Below, piece after piece: positions 25,661 through 34,800 of a stretch of 64,000 nucleotides of DNA (the first letter of the stretch is position 1; every line of letters starts with the position of its first letter). The DNA comes from UBA1447 sp002329225. GTDB lineage: Bacteria; Bacillota; Clostridia; Oscillospirales; Acutalibacteraceae. Both the position numbers and the translations under genes were made by a program. Below the pieces are notes generated by a model that made no database searches, was not told where the DNA came from, and saw only the letters and a program-made list of their open reading frames with translations. The DNA is taken from contig JBMNVN010000001.1 of the NCBI GenBank assembly GCA_050946835.1, forward strand, positions 248,001 through 312,000, given 5' to 3'.

Positions 25661-26746
25661 TTATTTACTTCTTTTGTAAAAAGGCAGCTGCACCTGTTTT
25701 GCCGGTATGGTTCTGCCTCTGACAAGAATTGTAAGTTCCGCCTCCGGCGGAATTTCGGCACTGACAAGAGCCATGGCAACCGCCTTATTAACGTATGGGC
25801 AAAGAGTGCCTGAAGTGATAGTGCCGACTTCCTTTTCATCCGCAACAACCGTGTCGCCCTGCCTTGCAATACCGCGCCCCGTGAGTTCCAGACCTATGCG
25901 CTTAATAACCGGCGCTCCGGCGGCCGCCAAAGCGGTTCGGCCGATGAAATCGGTTTTTTCCATCTTGACGAACATACCCAAACCGGCTTCAAAAGGAGTT
26001 ATATCCTCGTTTATCTCATGTCCGTACAGGGGCATTCCCGCCTCCAGCCTCAGGGTATCCCTTGCACCCAAGCCGCAGGGAATAAGGCCGAATTCTTCAC
26101 CGGCTTCCATGAGGGCATCCCAAACCTTAACCGCAGTGCAGTTCGGCATATAGAGTTCATATCCGTCCTCTCCGGTGTAACCCGTTCTGGAAACAAGACA
26201 ATCCACGCCTGCCACGGTGACCTTCTCGGTAAAGGTGTAATACTTTACAGGCAAACTGTCCGCTTCGGCTATCTTTTTAATAATCTCTCCCGCTCGGGGG
26301 CCTTGAAGAGCCAACTGGGCGGTGTTTGCAGATTCATCCAGCATAAGGCAATCGCCGAAAACTTGACTTTTTACATGCTCCGCCACCTTATTATGGTTGC
26401 CGGCGTTTACCACCAGCAAGTATTCCGTACCGCTTTTACGATAGACGAGAAGGTCGTCTATGAAGCCGCCCTTTTCGTTGCACATGGGTGAATATTTAAT
26501 CTGTCCGTCCGCCATTGAAGAAAAATCGTTGGTAAGCAGCATTTGAATATTATTCAGAGCGTCCGAACCTTTGAGCACAAGTTCCGCCATATGGGAAACA
26601 TCGAACAAACCGGCGGCCTGCCTAACAGCCATGTGCTCTGCGGTTATACCCGTTTCATATTGCACGGGCAGAAGATAACCGGCAAAGGGGACGACTTTTG
26701 CCCCGTAACGTGAATAAACATCATAAAGAGCCGTCTTTAATTCCAA
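25661..26746 (-). CDS. gcvT: glycine cleavage system T protein (aminomethyltransferase)
   Basis: The T-protein transfers the methylene group from aminomethyl-lipoyl-GcvH to tetrahydrofolate and releases ammonia. The 361-residue product shows KTALYDVYSRYGAKVVPFAGY, LFDVSHMAEL, the folate-site region QLALQGPRAGEII, SRTGYTGEDGYELY and GLGARDTLRLEAGMPLYGHE. The TTG at 26746 is preferred: it lies 9 nt from AAAGGA and yields MELKTALYD, the family start, while ATG 26755 abuts the ribosome site. It leads the gcv operon. Confidence 0.95.
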   Translation of the reverse strand: MELKTALYDVYSRYGAKVVPFAGYLLPVQYETGITAEHMAVRQAAGLFDVSHMAELVLKGSDALNNIQMLLTNDFSSMADGQIKYSPMCNEKGGFIDDLLVYRKSGTEYLLVVNAGNHNKVAEHVKSQVFGDCLMLDESANTAQLALQGPRAGEIIKKIAEADSLPVKYYTFTEKVTVAGVDCLVSRTGYTGEDGYELYMPNCTAVKVWDALMEAGEEFGLIPCGLGARDTLRLEAGMPLYGHEINEDITPFEAGLGMFVKMEKTDFIGRTALAAAGAPVIKRIGLELTGRGIARQGDTVVADEKEVGTITSGTLCPYVNKAVAMALVSAEIPPEAELTILVRGRTIPAKQVQLPFYKRSK

Positions 26747-26789
26747 ACAAACCATTCCTTTCTCACCGCTACATGGTGCGGACATTTGA

Positions 26790-26819
26790 AGTATAATCCA
26801 CGACCTCTTAAACTGTCAA
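26790..26819 (-). promoter_or_regulatory. promoter of the gcv operon
   Basis: On the minus strand TTGACA (26814-26819) and TATACT (26790-26795) are separated by 18 nt. The leader to gcvT is only about 35 nt, too short for a glycine riboswitch, so the operon is not controlled by one here. Confidence 0.75.
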
Positions 26820-26839
26820 CATAAAGGCGGTTATTATGC

Positions 26840-28246
26840 CTAAATGTCGATGCCGAAGTACTCCGCGGCATTATTATATGATATATCCTTAACAATTTTC
26901 GCCAGAATTTCCATATCCGCAGGGTAAAGACCCGCCTCCACCATATCACCTATGAAGCCGCAAAGTATACGGCGGAAATATTCGTGCCTGGGGTATGAAA
27001 GAAAAGAACGGGAGTCGGTGACCATACCTATAAACTTACCGAACACCCCCGTGTTTGCTAAAGTCTTCATCTGCTCACGCATACCGTCCAGATTGTCATT
27101 AAACCACCAGGCGGTACCGAATTGTATTTTGCTCGGCGCTTCATCCGTTTGGAAGTTGCCAAGTGAAGTTGCAAGCACATAGTTATCCTTGGGATTGAGG
27201 GTAAACAGCACTGTTCTGGGCAGGGCGTCGTTTACAGCCATTGAATCCAGCAGCCTGTTTAAGTTAACGGCAATCTCATGGTCGGTGACTGAGTCAAAGC
27301 CCGCATCCGGCCCCAACCTTTTGAACATGGCAGTATTATTATTCCTGATTACGCCTATGTGAAGCTCCATGCCCCAACCGCGGCGGGCATATTCCGCCGC
27401 AAAAAAGCGTATCAATTCAGTTTTGTACTTATCAACTTCTTCAACACCGAGGGTTTCACCCGCCAGAGCCTTGTTGAATATTTTTTCAAGTTCTTCCTCA
27501 TCTGCACGATTGTAGGGAACATAGGAAAAAGCGTGGTCGCTGGCTCTGCAGCCCATTTTCTCAAAAAAGTCGATCCGCTCGGCAAGGGCTTCTTTCAGAA
27601 GTTGATAGTTGTCAATCTTTCTCCCTACCCGTTTTTCCAAGTCGGAAAGCCAGGCGATAAAACCGGGCAAATCAATGCTCAGGGCTTTATCCGGCCTGAA
27701 AGCGGGAATCACCTTGCATTTAAAATCTTTCTCTTCTGCCAAAAGGCTGTGATACTCCAGAGAGTCGGCGGGGTCGTCAGTGGTGCAAAGGCAGGCTACA
27801 TCGGAACGTTCAATTAACTCCCTGGGGGTAAAGCCGCCCCGGGCAATCTGCTTGTTTGCCCTGCGCCAGATTTCCGGTGCGGTATTTTCGTTTAGGGGTT
27901 CCTCTATGGAAAAGAAACGCTGAAGCTCCAGATGCGTCCAGTGAAACAAGGGATTGCCGATAAGATAAGGCATGACCTTTGCCCAGGCCAAAAATTTTTC
28001 ATAACCGGAGGTGTTGCCGGTAATATATTTTTCTTCTATTCCGAAAGAGCGCATTGCCCGCCACTTGTAGTGGTCCGCCGCCAACCAAAGCTGAGCCAAA
28101 TCCTCGGGAGCCTTGTTTTCATATATTTCTTTCGGTTGAATGTGGCAATGCCAGTCAAAAATCGGCATTTTTGCCGCAGCGTCATGATAAAGTGCCGACG
28201 CAGTCTTGTTGTTAAGTAAAAAATCTTTGTCCATAAAAGTTTTCAT
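26840..28246 (-). CDS. uxaC: glucuronate isomerase
   Basis: UxaC converts D-glucuronate to D-fructuronate (and galacturonate to tagaturonate), the entry to hexuronate breakdown. The 468-residue length and the starting segment PIFDWHCHIQPKEIYENK, with the metal-binding His-X-His, then ITGNTSGYEKFLAWAKVMPY, LCTTDDPADSLEYH, VIPAFRPDKAL and MVTDSRSFLSYPRHEYFRR are all typical. GGAGG lies 11 nt before the ATG. No other hexuronate gene is nearby, so its pathway partners must be elsewhere. Confidence 0.97.
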   Translation of the reverse strand: MKTFMDKDFLLNNKTASALYHDAAAKMPIFDWHCHIQPKEIYENKAPEDLAQLWLAADHYKWRAMRSFGIEEKYITGNTSGYEKFLAWAKVMPYLIGNPLFHWTHLELQRFFSIEEPLNENTAPEIWRRANKQIARGGFTPRELIERSDVACLCTTDDPADSLEYHSLLAEEKDFKCKVIPAFRPDKALSIDLPGFIAWLSDLEKRVGRKIDNYQLLKEALAERIDFFEKMGCRASDHAFSYVPYNRADEEELEKIFNKALAGETLGVEEVDKYKTELIRFFAAEYARRGWGMELHIGVIRNNNTAMFKRLGPDAGFDSVTDHEIAVNLNRLLDSMAVNDALPRTVLFTLNPKDNYVLATSLGNFQTDEAPSKIQFGTAWWFNDNLDGMREQMKTLANTGVFGKFIGMVTDSRSFLSYPRHEYFRRILCGFIGDMVEAGLYPADMEILAKIVKDISYNNAAEYFGIDI

Positions 28247-28354
28247 ATTACTCTATTCCTCCGTTCATAGATGGGTATGGCACAAGCTAACCGGTAAAAT
28301 AATAACATAAACCCTGCATTGTTAAAAGCCAAAAAAACAATTCAGACAAAAGTA

Positions 28355-28383
28355 TTGTAAGTTTTGCGAATAAGGAATATGAT
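28355..28383 (+). promoter_or_regulatory. promoter of the membrane-anchored surface protein gene
   Basis: TTGTAA (28355-28360) and TATGAT (28378-28383) are spaced by 17 nt, 36 nt before the TTG start. Confidence 0.55.
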
Positions 28384-28418
28384 TACCGAAACTGAAACGA
28401 AAAACAGGGGGAGTTATA

Positions 28419-29477
28419 TTGCATCCTGACATAATTAAAAACCGCATGGCGGCGTTTTTAACTGCTGCAGTTCTTCTTTTCTGTTCCTGTATTTCCGTTT
28501 ATGCGGCGCCGAGGATTGTTATTGACGGGAATGTAGGCAATCTGGAGTGGAATGAGGCTGAAAATGCTGAGGTATTTCGCTATGGCGCTCAAACAAACAG
28601 TTTAATCAATTATGCTTTTATGAAAATTGCGGCAGACCGGCAAAACAAGGCGGTTTACCTGGCTTTTCAGGTTCAGCACAAAAGCAGTTCACCCATAACA
28701 CCCGACAATACAAACATCGGTGTGAGACTTTTTATTAAGCCGGGTACGACCGTCACCTGCACTGCGGCGGAGGATACTTTTGACAGGGAACGCTACTCTT
28801 TGGAAAAAAGCATAAAGTTCCTGAACGAAACCGATTTTACAATGGAGATAAAATTAGGCTGTCTTTTCGGCGTTCCCGAAATCCCCCTGGAGGGTTTACA
28901 GCTCATTGACGGCAACGGAGGTTTTTCGAGCTATGTTAGCATGGCAGCCCTGTTCCCGAATATGACTTCAACGGAAGAAACAACCGAGCCGCCCGCGACC
29001 TCTACCACAAAAAAGGAGAGTTCGGAGAGCAAAACTACAACAAAAAGAGGAACCGGAGATAAAACCGGCGGTAAAACTCAACCTTCAACAAGTGCAAAAG
29101 AAAGAGCGACAAGGCCGCCAAGAACTGGTTCCGCGACAACCACAAGAAGGAATCAATCTTCTTGGGGCGGTAAAATTACACAATCCTTTCCTGAAGAAAG
29201 CGGTTTCTCCACTGTCACATCGGTTAATTCCAACGACCCTGACGATACTGAAAGCTTTGACAGCGCCGTAAACAACTATGAAACAACTCATGATACGGGC
29301 GGCGGTTTTCAGATTTCCGGCAAACAGATAGCGGCAATAGCGGCGGCGGCTGTTCTTGTCGCATGTGCGGCGCTTCTTGTTATCAGGGCGGGTAAAAAGC
29401 CGTCTTCCGACATAACACCCTCAATCAGGGAGTCGGGCGAAAGCGAAGAACCGACAGAGTTTGACAGTGATTTTTAA
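28419..29477 (+). CDS. Ser/Thr-rich membrane-anchored surface protein
   Basis: The 352-residue protein has a signal peptide (AAFLTAAVLLFCSCISVYAA, cleavage near residue 30), a globular domain of about 150 residues beginning IVIDGNVGNLEWNEA, a low-complexity Thr/Ser/Lys/Arg stretch (about residues 185-265), and a C-terminal transmembrane helix (QIAAIAAAAVLVACAALLVI) with an acidic tail. The IDG...EW start recalls CBM9/DOMON-like carbohydrate-binding folds, but the match is weak. The start is TTG at 28419 after GGGGGAG. It is likely exposed on the cell surface and anchored from the C-terminus; its ligand is unknown. Confidence 0.7.
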   Translation: MHPDIIKNRMAAFLTAAVLLFCSCISVYAAPRIVIDGNVGNLEWNEAENAEVFRYGAQTNSLINYAFMKIAADRQNKAVYLAFQVQHKSSSPITPDNTNIGVRLFIKPGTTVTCTAAEDTFDRERYSLEKSIKFLNETDFTMEIKLGCLFGVPEIPLEGLQLIDGNGGFSSYVSMAALFPNMTSTEETTEPPATSTTKKESSESKTTTKRGTGDKTGGKTQPSTSAKERATRPPRTGSATTTRRNQSSWGGKITQSFPEESGFSTVTSVNSNDPDDTESFDSAVNNYETTHDTGGGFQISGKQIAAIAAAAVLVACAALLVIRAGKKPSSDITPSIRESGESEEPTEFDSDF

Positions 29478-29622
29478 CCCCGTTATCAACCTCTAAAGCC
29501 GCCTTTAACAATACGTTTTTTCTTCTTTGGCACCCTGTTTTCTAAAAACCTTTTCGTCATTTTTCACAATAAACAGCGTTCAAGTTCGTGCAATTTAACG
29601 AGGCCAAAAAGACATTTTGCCC

Positions 29623-29651
29623 TTGAACTTTATATTTATATATATTAAAAT
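29623..29651 (+). promoter_or_regulatory. promoter of the SLH-like surface protein gene
   Basis: TTGAAC (29623-29628) and TAAAAT (29646-29651) are spaced by a very AT-rich 17-nt spacer, with a 72-nt leader before the start codon. Confidence 0.5.
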
Positions 29652-29723
29652 ATAGACGCATTGTGAGTAGTTGAGTTGCGATTGCTCACATCAAATTCCG
29701 AATTTTTAAAGGGAGGAAAAAAT

Positions 29724-31355
29724 ATGCAAAAGATCATCGCATTCATCATGGCAATCTTCATGCTGCTCAGTTCACTTGTTCCGGCATGGGCAGCGAATTC
29801 CATCGACGGCGTAACAACCGGCGACTGGATTGTAATGGTAGTCGAAGAATTCAGTATGGAGGGCAGTGACTACAGCGAAGAGCCCTACTTCGACGATGTC
29901 CTTCCCGACAACAGCTACTTCAGGTACGTACAAATTGCCTACGAGTGGGGAGTCCTTACGGATAACGATGCTCCTTTGGCTCTTGAGGAAAATGTTACCA
30001 ACGAGTTTGTAGCTGTTACTCTTGTCAGAGTTGCGGGCATTGAACTGGGCGACACCGTAACCATCTCCAACGCACAAAGCCTTGCCAACCCCAATGAGGT
30101 TGCAGCAGCTGTGGAGTTCGGTCTCTTTAAACTTGACTTCTTCAAGAGATTTAATGTAAAGGTAATCTCCCTTGAAGATGCAAAAGCGGCTCTCGCAAAA
30201 GTTAAAGAGTGGTGGTCAGCCAAGAAGTTCGGCGCACCTGCAGCTGAAGAAATTTCAGAAGATGTTCTGAAGTTCAGCGGCGACGTTGAACCTGCTCTCG
30301 AGGTAGCGGAATTCATAGCGGGCAACGGCACAGTTTTGCAGAATGCCTATGTACCCCTTGATGATCCCGCAGGCATCACCCAGGAACAGATTGATATTGC
30401 CGGTCTGCTTAAAAAGCTTGATGTTAACTTCAGCCTGAGCGGATTCGACTTCGGTCTGAAAGTAACCGAAACCGGCTTTAATCTGAAAGTCGGCACCGGC
30501 ATTACCGATGGTGTTTATTTCCGTCAGGATTTCATCGTTTCCGACCTGAATGTAAGCACCAAGTTTGACGGCAACCTTGCCACCAGAGACATCAAAGAAG
30601 CCTACATCCGTGCCGACTATGACATGAAGTCCGTAACAGCCCTGACCGGGTCTTACGCGACCTCCCTCGCTGTTGACCAGAGCAAACTGCCTGAAGATGC
30701 AGGCCCTGTTGACTTCATGACAGCGGCAAAGGCCGGTGCTTTGGCTTTGATGCCCGGCGGCGGCAACAAGATTACCGTCTTCAGCGTCAATGTTCCCATT
30801 CCGAACCTTCCCGCAATCACAATCTCTTTGGATGTCAACCTGAGAATTACAGTTGACGGCAAGATTCAGATCACCATTGAGACCAGCAACGTGAAGGGCG
30901 TTGAGATTGTAAACAACAAAGTCAGAATCATCAACGAAACCGTTTACGGCCAGCAGACTTATGACATTATGGCTGATGTCCGTTTCACAGTAGGACTTTG
31001 CTTCTCCATTAAGGCTCTCGGCTACATTCTTGTTGACGTAGAGTTTGAAGCAGGAATCGGCATTAAGGTCACTGCCTATATCCAGACCGATACAGCGGTT
31101 TACACCTTGGAGATGCCTCTTGACCTGGCTATGGAGATTCCTTATCCCACAGGCGGCATGGACGGCGCTGCATTCTGCGGCAATGCCAAGATCTACGGCG
31201 TAATGTATGCCTCTGTCGGTAAAAACTCCCCGTTGCTCAAGTTGGTCGGCCTGTCCAAATCCTGGACCATCTTCGATGAGAACAACGCAGTTATCTACAA
31301 CCTCCACATTGAAGAAAACGGCGTTGTACCCGAGTGCACAAGAGCAAGAACCTAA
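29724..31355 (+). CDS. secreted protein with SLH-like N-terminal repeats
   Basis: The 543-residue protein has a signal peptide (MQKIIAFIMAIFMLLSSLVP, cleaved after AWA). The next 170 residues show SLH-like patterns: YFDDVLPDNSYFRYVQIAYE followed by GVLTDN and NEFVAVTLVRVAGI, and a second half NPNEVAAAVEFGLFKLDFF, then an AKEWW-like end. The remaining 330 residues are beta-rich with repeated hydrophobic/polar alternation and no family I recognise. ATG 29724 follows GGGAGG; an in-frame start at 29676 lacks a site. A strong terminator follows, so it is expressed alone. An S-layer or wall-associated role is likely but not proved. Confidence 0.72.
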   Translation: MQKIIAFIMAIFMLLSSLVPAWAANSIDGVTTGDWIVMVVEEFSMEGSDYSEEPYFDDVLPDNSYFRYVQIAYEWGVLTDNDAPLALEENVTNEFVAVTLVRVAGIELGDTVTISNAQSLANPNEVAAAVEFGLFKLDFFKRFNVKVISLEDAKAALAKVKEWWSAKKFGAPAAEEISEDVLKFSGDVEPALEVAEFIAGNGTVLQNAYVPLDDPAGITQEQIDIAGLLKKLDVNFSLSGFDFGLKVTETGFNLKVGTGITDGVYFRQDFIVSDLNVSTKFDGNLATRDIKEAYIRADYDMKSVTALTGSYATSLAVDQSKLPEDAGPVDFMTAAKAGALALMPGGGNKITVFSVNVPIPNLPAITISLDVNLRITVDGKIQITIETSNVKGVEIVNNKVRIINETVYGQQTYDIMADVRFTVGLCFSIKALGYILVDVEFEAGIGIKVTAYIQTDTAVYTLEMPLDLAMEIPYPTGGMDGAAFCGNAKIYGVMYASVGKNSPLLKLVGLSKSWTIFDENNAVIYNLHIEENGVVPECTRART

Positions 31356-31386
31356 TGTAGCAAACTACATTAAAACACTAACCATC

Positions 31387-31414
31387 ACAGGGGTGCCTTA
31401 ACCGGCACCCCTGT
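31387..31414 (+). terminator. terminator after the SLH-like protein gene
   Basis: A perfect 11-bp stem ACAGGGGTGCC with loop TTAACC is followed by TGTTTTTG. Confidence 0.9.
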
Positions 31415-31580
31415 TGTTTTTGTTTGTTCTTCTTTATTTGCTCCATTTGATGCACGAGATACTACCGGACTGTATCAAAATGAGTTCAAGAAACTCTGAA
31501 TGTTTTCTATTTGCAGAAATAAAAGCAACCGACAGTTTTGGCCACATAATTAATTAGATTATAACAACTGTTCCGGAGAA

Positions 31581-31736
31581 TATTACGGAACGATGCAGAC
31601 ATCGCCCGCTATGCGGTGTGTACAGCTTTGGACTGTGCTCTTTAATAAAACCACAGCTTACGGGAGATATATAAACGGGACAGTATTCTTTTTCCGTTCA
31701 ATGTACGAGGCGATGTCCACATCGTCCCGTGTAATA
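31581..31736. repeat. small inverted-repeat element (MITE- or BIME-like)
   Basis: The left end TATTACGGAACGATGCAGAC (31581-31606 in full) is, on the opposite strand, nearly identical to the right end (31709-31736, GGCGATGTCCACATCGTCCC then GTGTAATA), with a few mismatches and one 2-nt indel. Each end also contains its own small palindrome, CGATG-N4-CATCG. The 100-nt interior codes for nothing visible. This fits a non-autonomous element or a pair of REP-like palindromes. Confidence 0.5.
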
Positions 31737-31762
31737 AATATATCGACCTATAAACAAAAAAA

Positions 31763-31786
31763 GGGACTGTCTTTTACTACAGCCCC
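31763..31786 (-). terminator. terminator of the 1299-residue dockerin protein gene
   Basis: On the minus strand GGGGCTGT-N8-ACAGTCCC is followed by seven T residues. Confidence 0.85.
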
Positions 31787-31874
31787 AACACGCGAATATA
31801 TAATATTGTTATATTACTATAATATATCTATAACTGTATATCTTCCCTTCTGTGCCGATTCGAAGACATTGCGG

Positions 31875-34800
31875 TTAAAGGCTGACTGCGAACACTCCCG
31901 CCTGTTCAAGAAGGGCGGCATCGGCTTCGTTAATCTGTCCGTCCCGGTTTACATCCGCCGCCAAATAACCCAAGGTGTTCTCTTGCCCCGTCAGCATTCC
32001 GTTAGCAATAAGCCGTATCAAAACCGCATCCATGGCATCCGGCGCTCCGTTCCCGTCAACATCGCCGTAAATAAATACCGCAATAGTGTCCACTGCTGTG
32101 CCGTCTTTGTTCAGTAAATTTACCAAAGCGCCGGTACCCGCCACATCATCCGCCTCTAAGATGTTGCCTTCAAGGTCGGTGACCGTAATAATCGCATTGT
32201 TTTGGAATTGGGAGAGAATAGACGACACTCCGTTGGTTTGGAAAGTAAGGCCAGCTATTATTCCCGTTCCCCTGTCAAGGCTGAGGGGCGAAGAAGCTTT
32301 CAGAATAAACTGAGTTTCCTCCGGTCTGAGCACCAGATTATTACGGGCGGTTAAAATGTTTTCCCATGCGGCATCCACAATATTCTGATCAGTTATCAGC
32401 AAATCCCGTGAAACAGCAAGCCCCGCCGCTACGGCAGCCTGATAAGCCGCAAAGGAATCGGCGGTATAGTAAACCTCGTTATACGGAAGTTCCTGATGTA
32501 TAGCCGCATCCAGCAATTCATAAGACGCAGGCCGTAATTCCAAATCACCATATGCGGACAAAATAACCTGTTCAGCGGCATCAACAATGTGTTGAGAATA
32601 AAGGTTTAAATTCCGGTCTACCCCCGCCCCCGCCTGTTGAGCGCCTCTGAAAGCATTGAGGGTTTCGGCAGTATAGAAAGCATCGGGATGGGGCAACGTA
32701 AGGGCTATGGCGGCATCCAGAGCGGTATAGTCAGCCAAGTTCAATCTGACGCCGGTAACGGTTACATTTTTAACTTCCGTAACATTGGTTATGGTATATA
32801 TACCGGCTTCGGGAGTTATGGTCACGCCGTTAGCTTTTACGGTTATTGCGGAATCTGAGTAATCGGGTTCCAGTTCCACTGTAAAGCTGAAGTTACCTCC
32901 CCGGGGCACGGGGTTGACCGAATCCCCGTGAACATGTACCGAATAACCTTCTCCCGAAGGGAGATTAACGGCGTAGGAATCGATGGCATATTGGGCAATT
33001 ACCACAAGATTGCCCGTTACATTGTCAAAGGACGGGCTCCAACCCACAAAATGCCAGTTGGGCCTTGTGTTTGGGGCGGGTGGCGCAGTAGCCGCAGTAC
33101 CGTGCACAACATTTTCCTGAACTTTGAGAGTGGTGCCGTTCCAGTCTTTAAAAATAACTGCATACTTGTTTATTTCAAAAGAGGCGGTGAAACCTATATC
33201 GGATTGAACCGTTGTCCCTACCGGGCTTACATCCCATCCCGTAAAATGATAGCCGTAGTCCGCCACGGGAGCAGGCAAGTCTGCGGAAGTTAATATATAG
33301 TCTTCTTCTACAAGTATTTGATTTTTTCCGTTCAACTGTCCGCCGATGCCTGCAACCGAAAAGCTGACATTATACTTTGAGAGTCCCGCCCCGGTATAGC
33401 TCGATGTGAGCGTTGTAACGTCCCGTTTGAAGGTGGGAATGGGACTGCCGTTATTTGTGATCGTAAACACGTAGGAATAGCCGGCCTGGAAATGAAAATT
33501 ATTGTAACGGCCGGGACTTGTTGCATTTGTATCTGCAATCCAGACCTTTTTACCCGGTAAAGGATTTGTGATGCAGTAATCATATACTCCCGCCGGAATA
33601 AGGATCGTTATGGCATTGTTAAAAACAATGTTGGAGGTGTTGAGGGCACCGTCGGCATTTTCCGGAATTTTATACTCAAACTCATCGTAGACCCAAGCCG
33701 GGGCATCCCCCTCCATATTTAAGGGACCGCTCTTTTGAAATAACCTTCCGTAGGCATCGGCATCGGCATCAATAAGCATTTGGTATCCTGTCCCGTCACC
33801 CCACACATCACCGGCTACGAGAGTTACCGAAGCGCAGGTGGAAATGTTGACATCCACCACCATTACGGAACAGGTATCGGTTTTGCCGCCGTCGTTGGTG
33901 GTAACCGTAATTACGGCGTTGCCAATTGATAACGCCGTTACAATGCCTTGCGAATCAACGGTTGCAACTGCGGGATTGGAGGAAGTAAAACTTACACCGC
34001 GCAGTTGCGCTTCAGCAGGCAAAATTTCGTATTGAAGGGTTTTTGTATCGTTCAGTCCGACAATTACAGCATCCGTATCAAAATCGATATCGGTAACCGC
34101 CGTATAACCCACACTTACTACACAACTATCCGTAAAACCGCCCTGCACGGTGGTTACCGTAATAACCGAACTGCCGGGAGTTACAGCGGTGACTTCTCCG
34201 TCGGAATTAACCGTAATATGCTCAGGGTTTGAAGAAGAAAATGTTACCTCGGGTTCATCGGCATTGGAGGGCAGTACCGCATAAGGCAGGGGTAAAGTAT
34301 AACCTAAAGGCACGGTAAATGTTTCAGTTAAAATATTTACACCCTCCACAGGTACGGGAGGGATCTCGGTTACCGAGAGGTTAAAAGACCCCTTTGATGT
34401 GGATGTGTAGCTATAGCCGCTGACCAGAATGTAATAGGTGCCCGTGTGAGGAACAACAAAGTTGTCAATAAGACTGAAACTTGCCCTGCCGCTGTCATCA
34501 TCATAAGCAAGGCGGTTAAAGTCAGCATCATATAAATCAAGATAGGTATCCACATTCTTGGGGTCGTTGGTTTCTATCTTGATTTTTATACCTTCCTGAA
34601 GTTGAACGCTGAACCCTCTTGCGCTGGTAGTGGTTATGAGCGGGTGGCGCTCGTATTTGATGTATTTGGAACTGAGCCAGCCGAGTTTAACGGGAGTATC
34701 GGAGTTAATATTAATCGGAGTATAAGTCAGGGAAGTGTGGTCTGAAAGGGAAGACTCTTCAACAACAGTCACCTGACAGCTGTCGTCAAAACCGCCCGTT

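Noticed and set aside
26747..26839. Possible glycine riboswitch upstream of gcvT
   Set aside because: The leader from the predicted promoter is only about 35 nt, too short for even one glycine aptamer.
30255..31307. 350-codon minus-strand frame antisense to the SLH-like gene
   Set aside because: No start with ribosome site, and the plus-strand product has a clean signal peptide, promoter and terminator.
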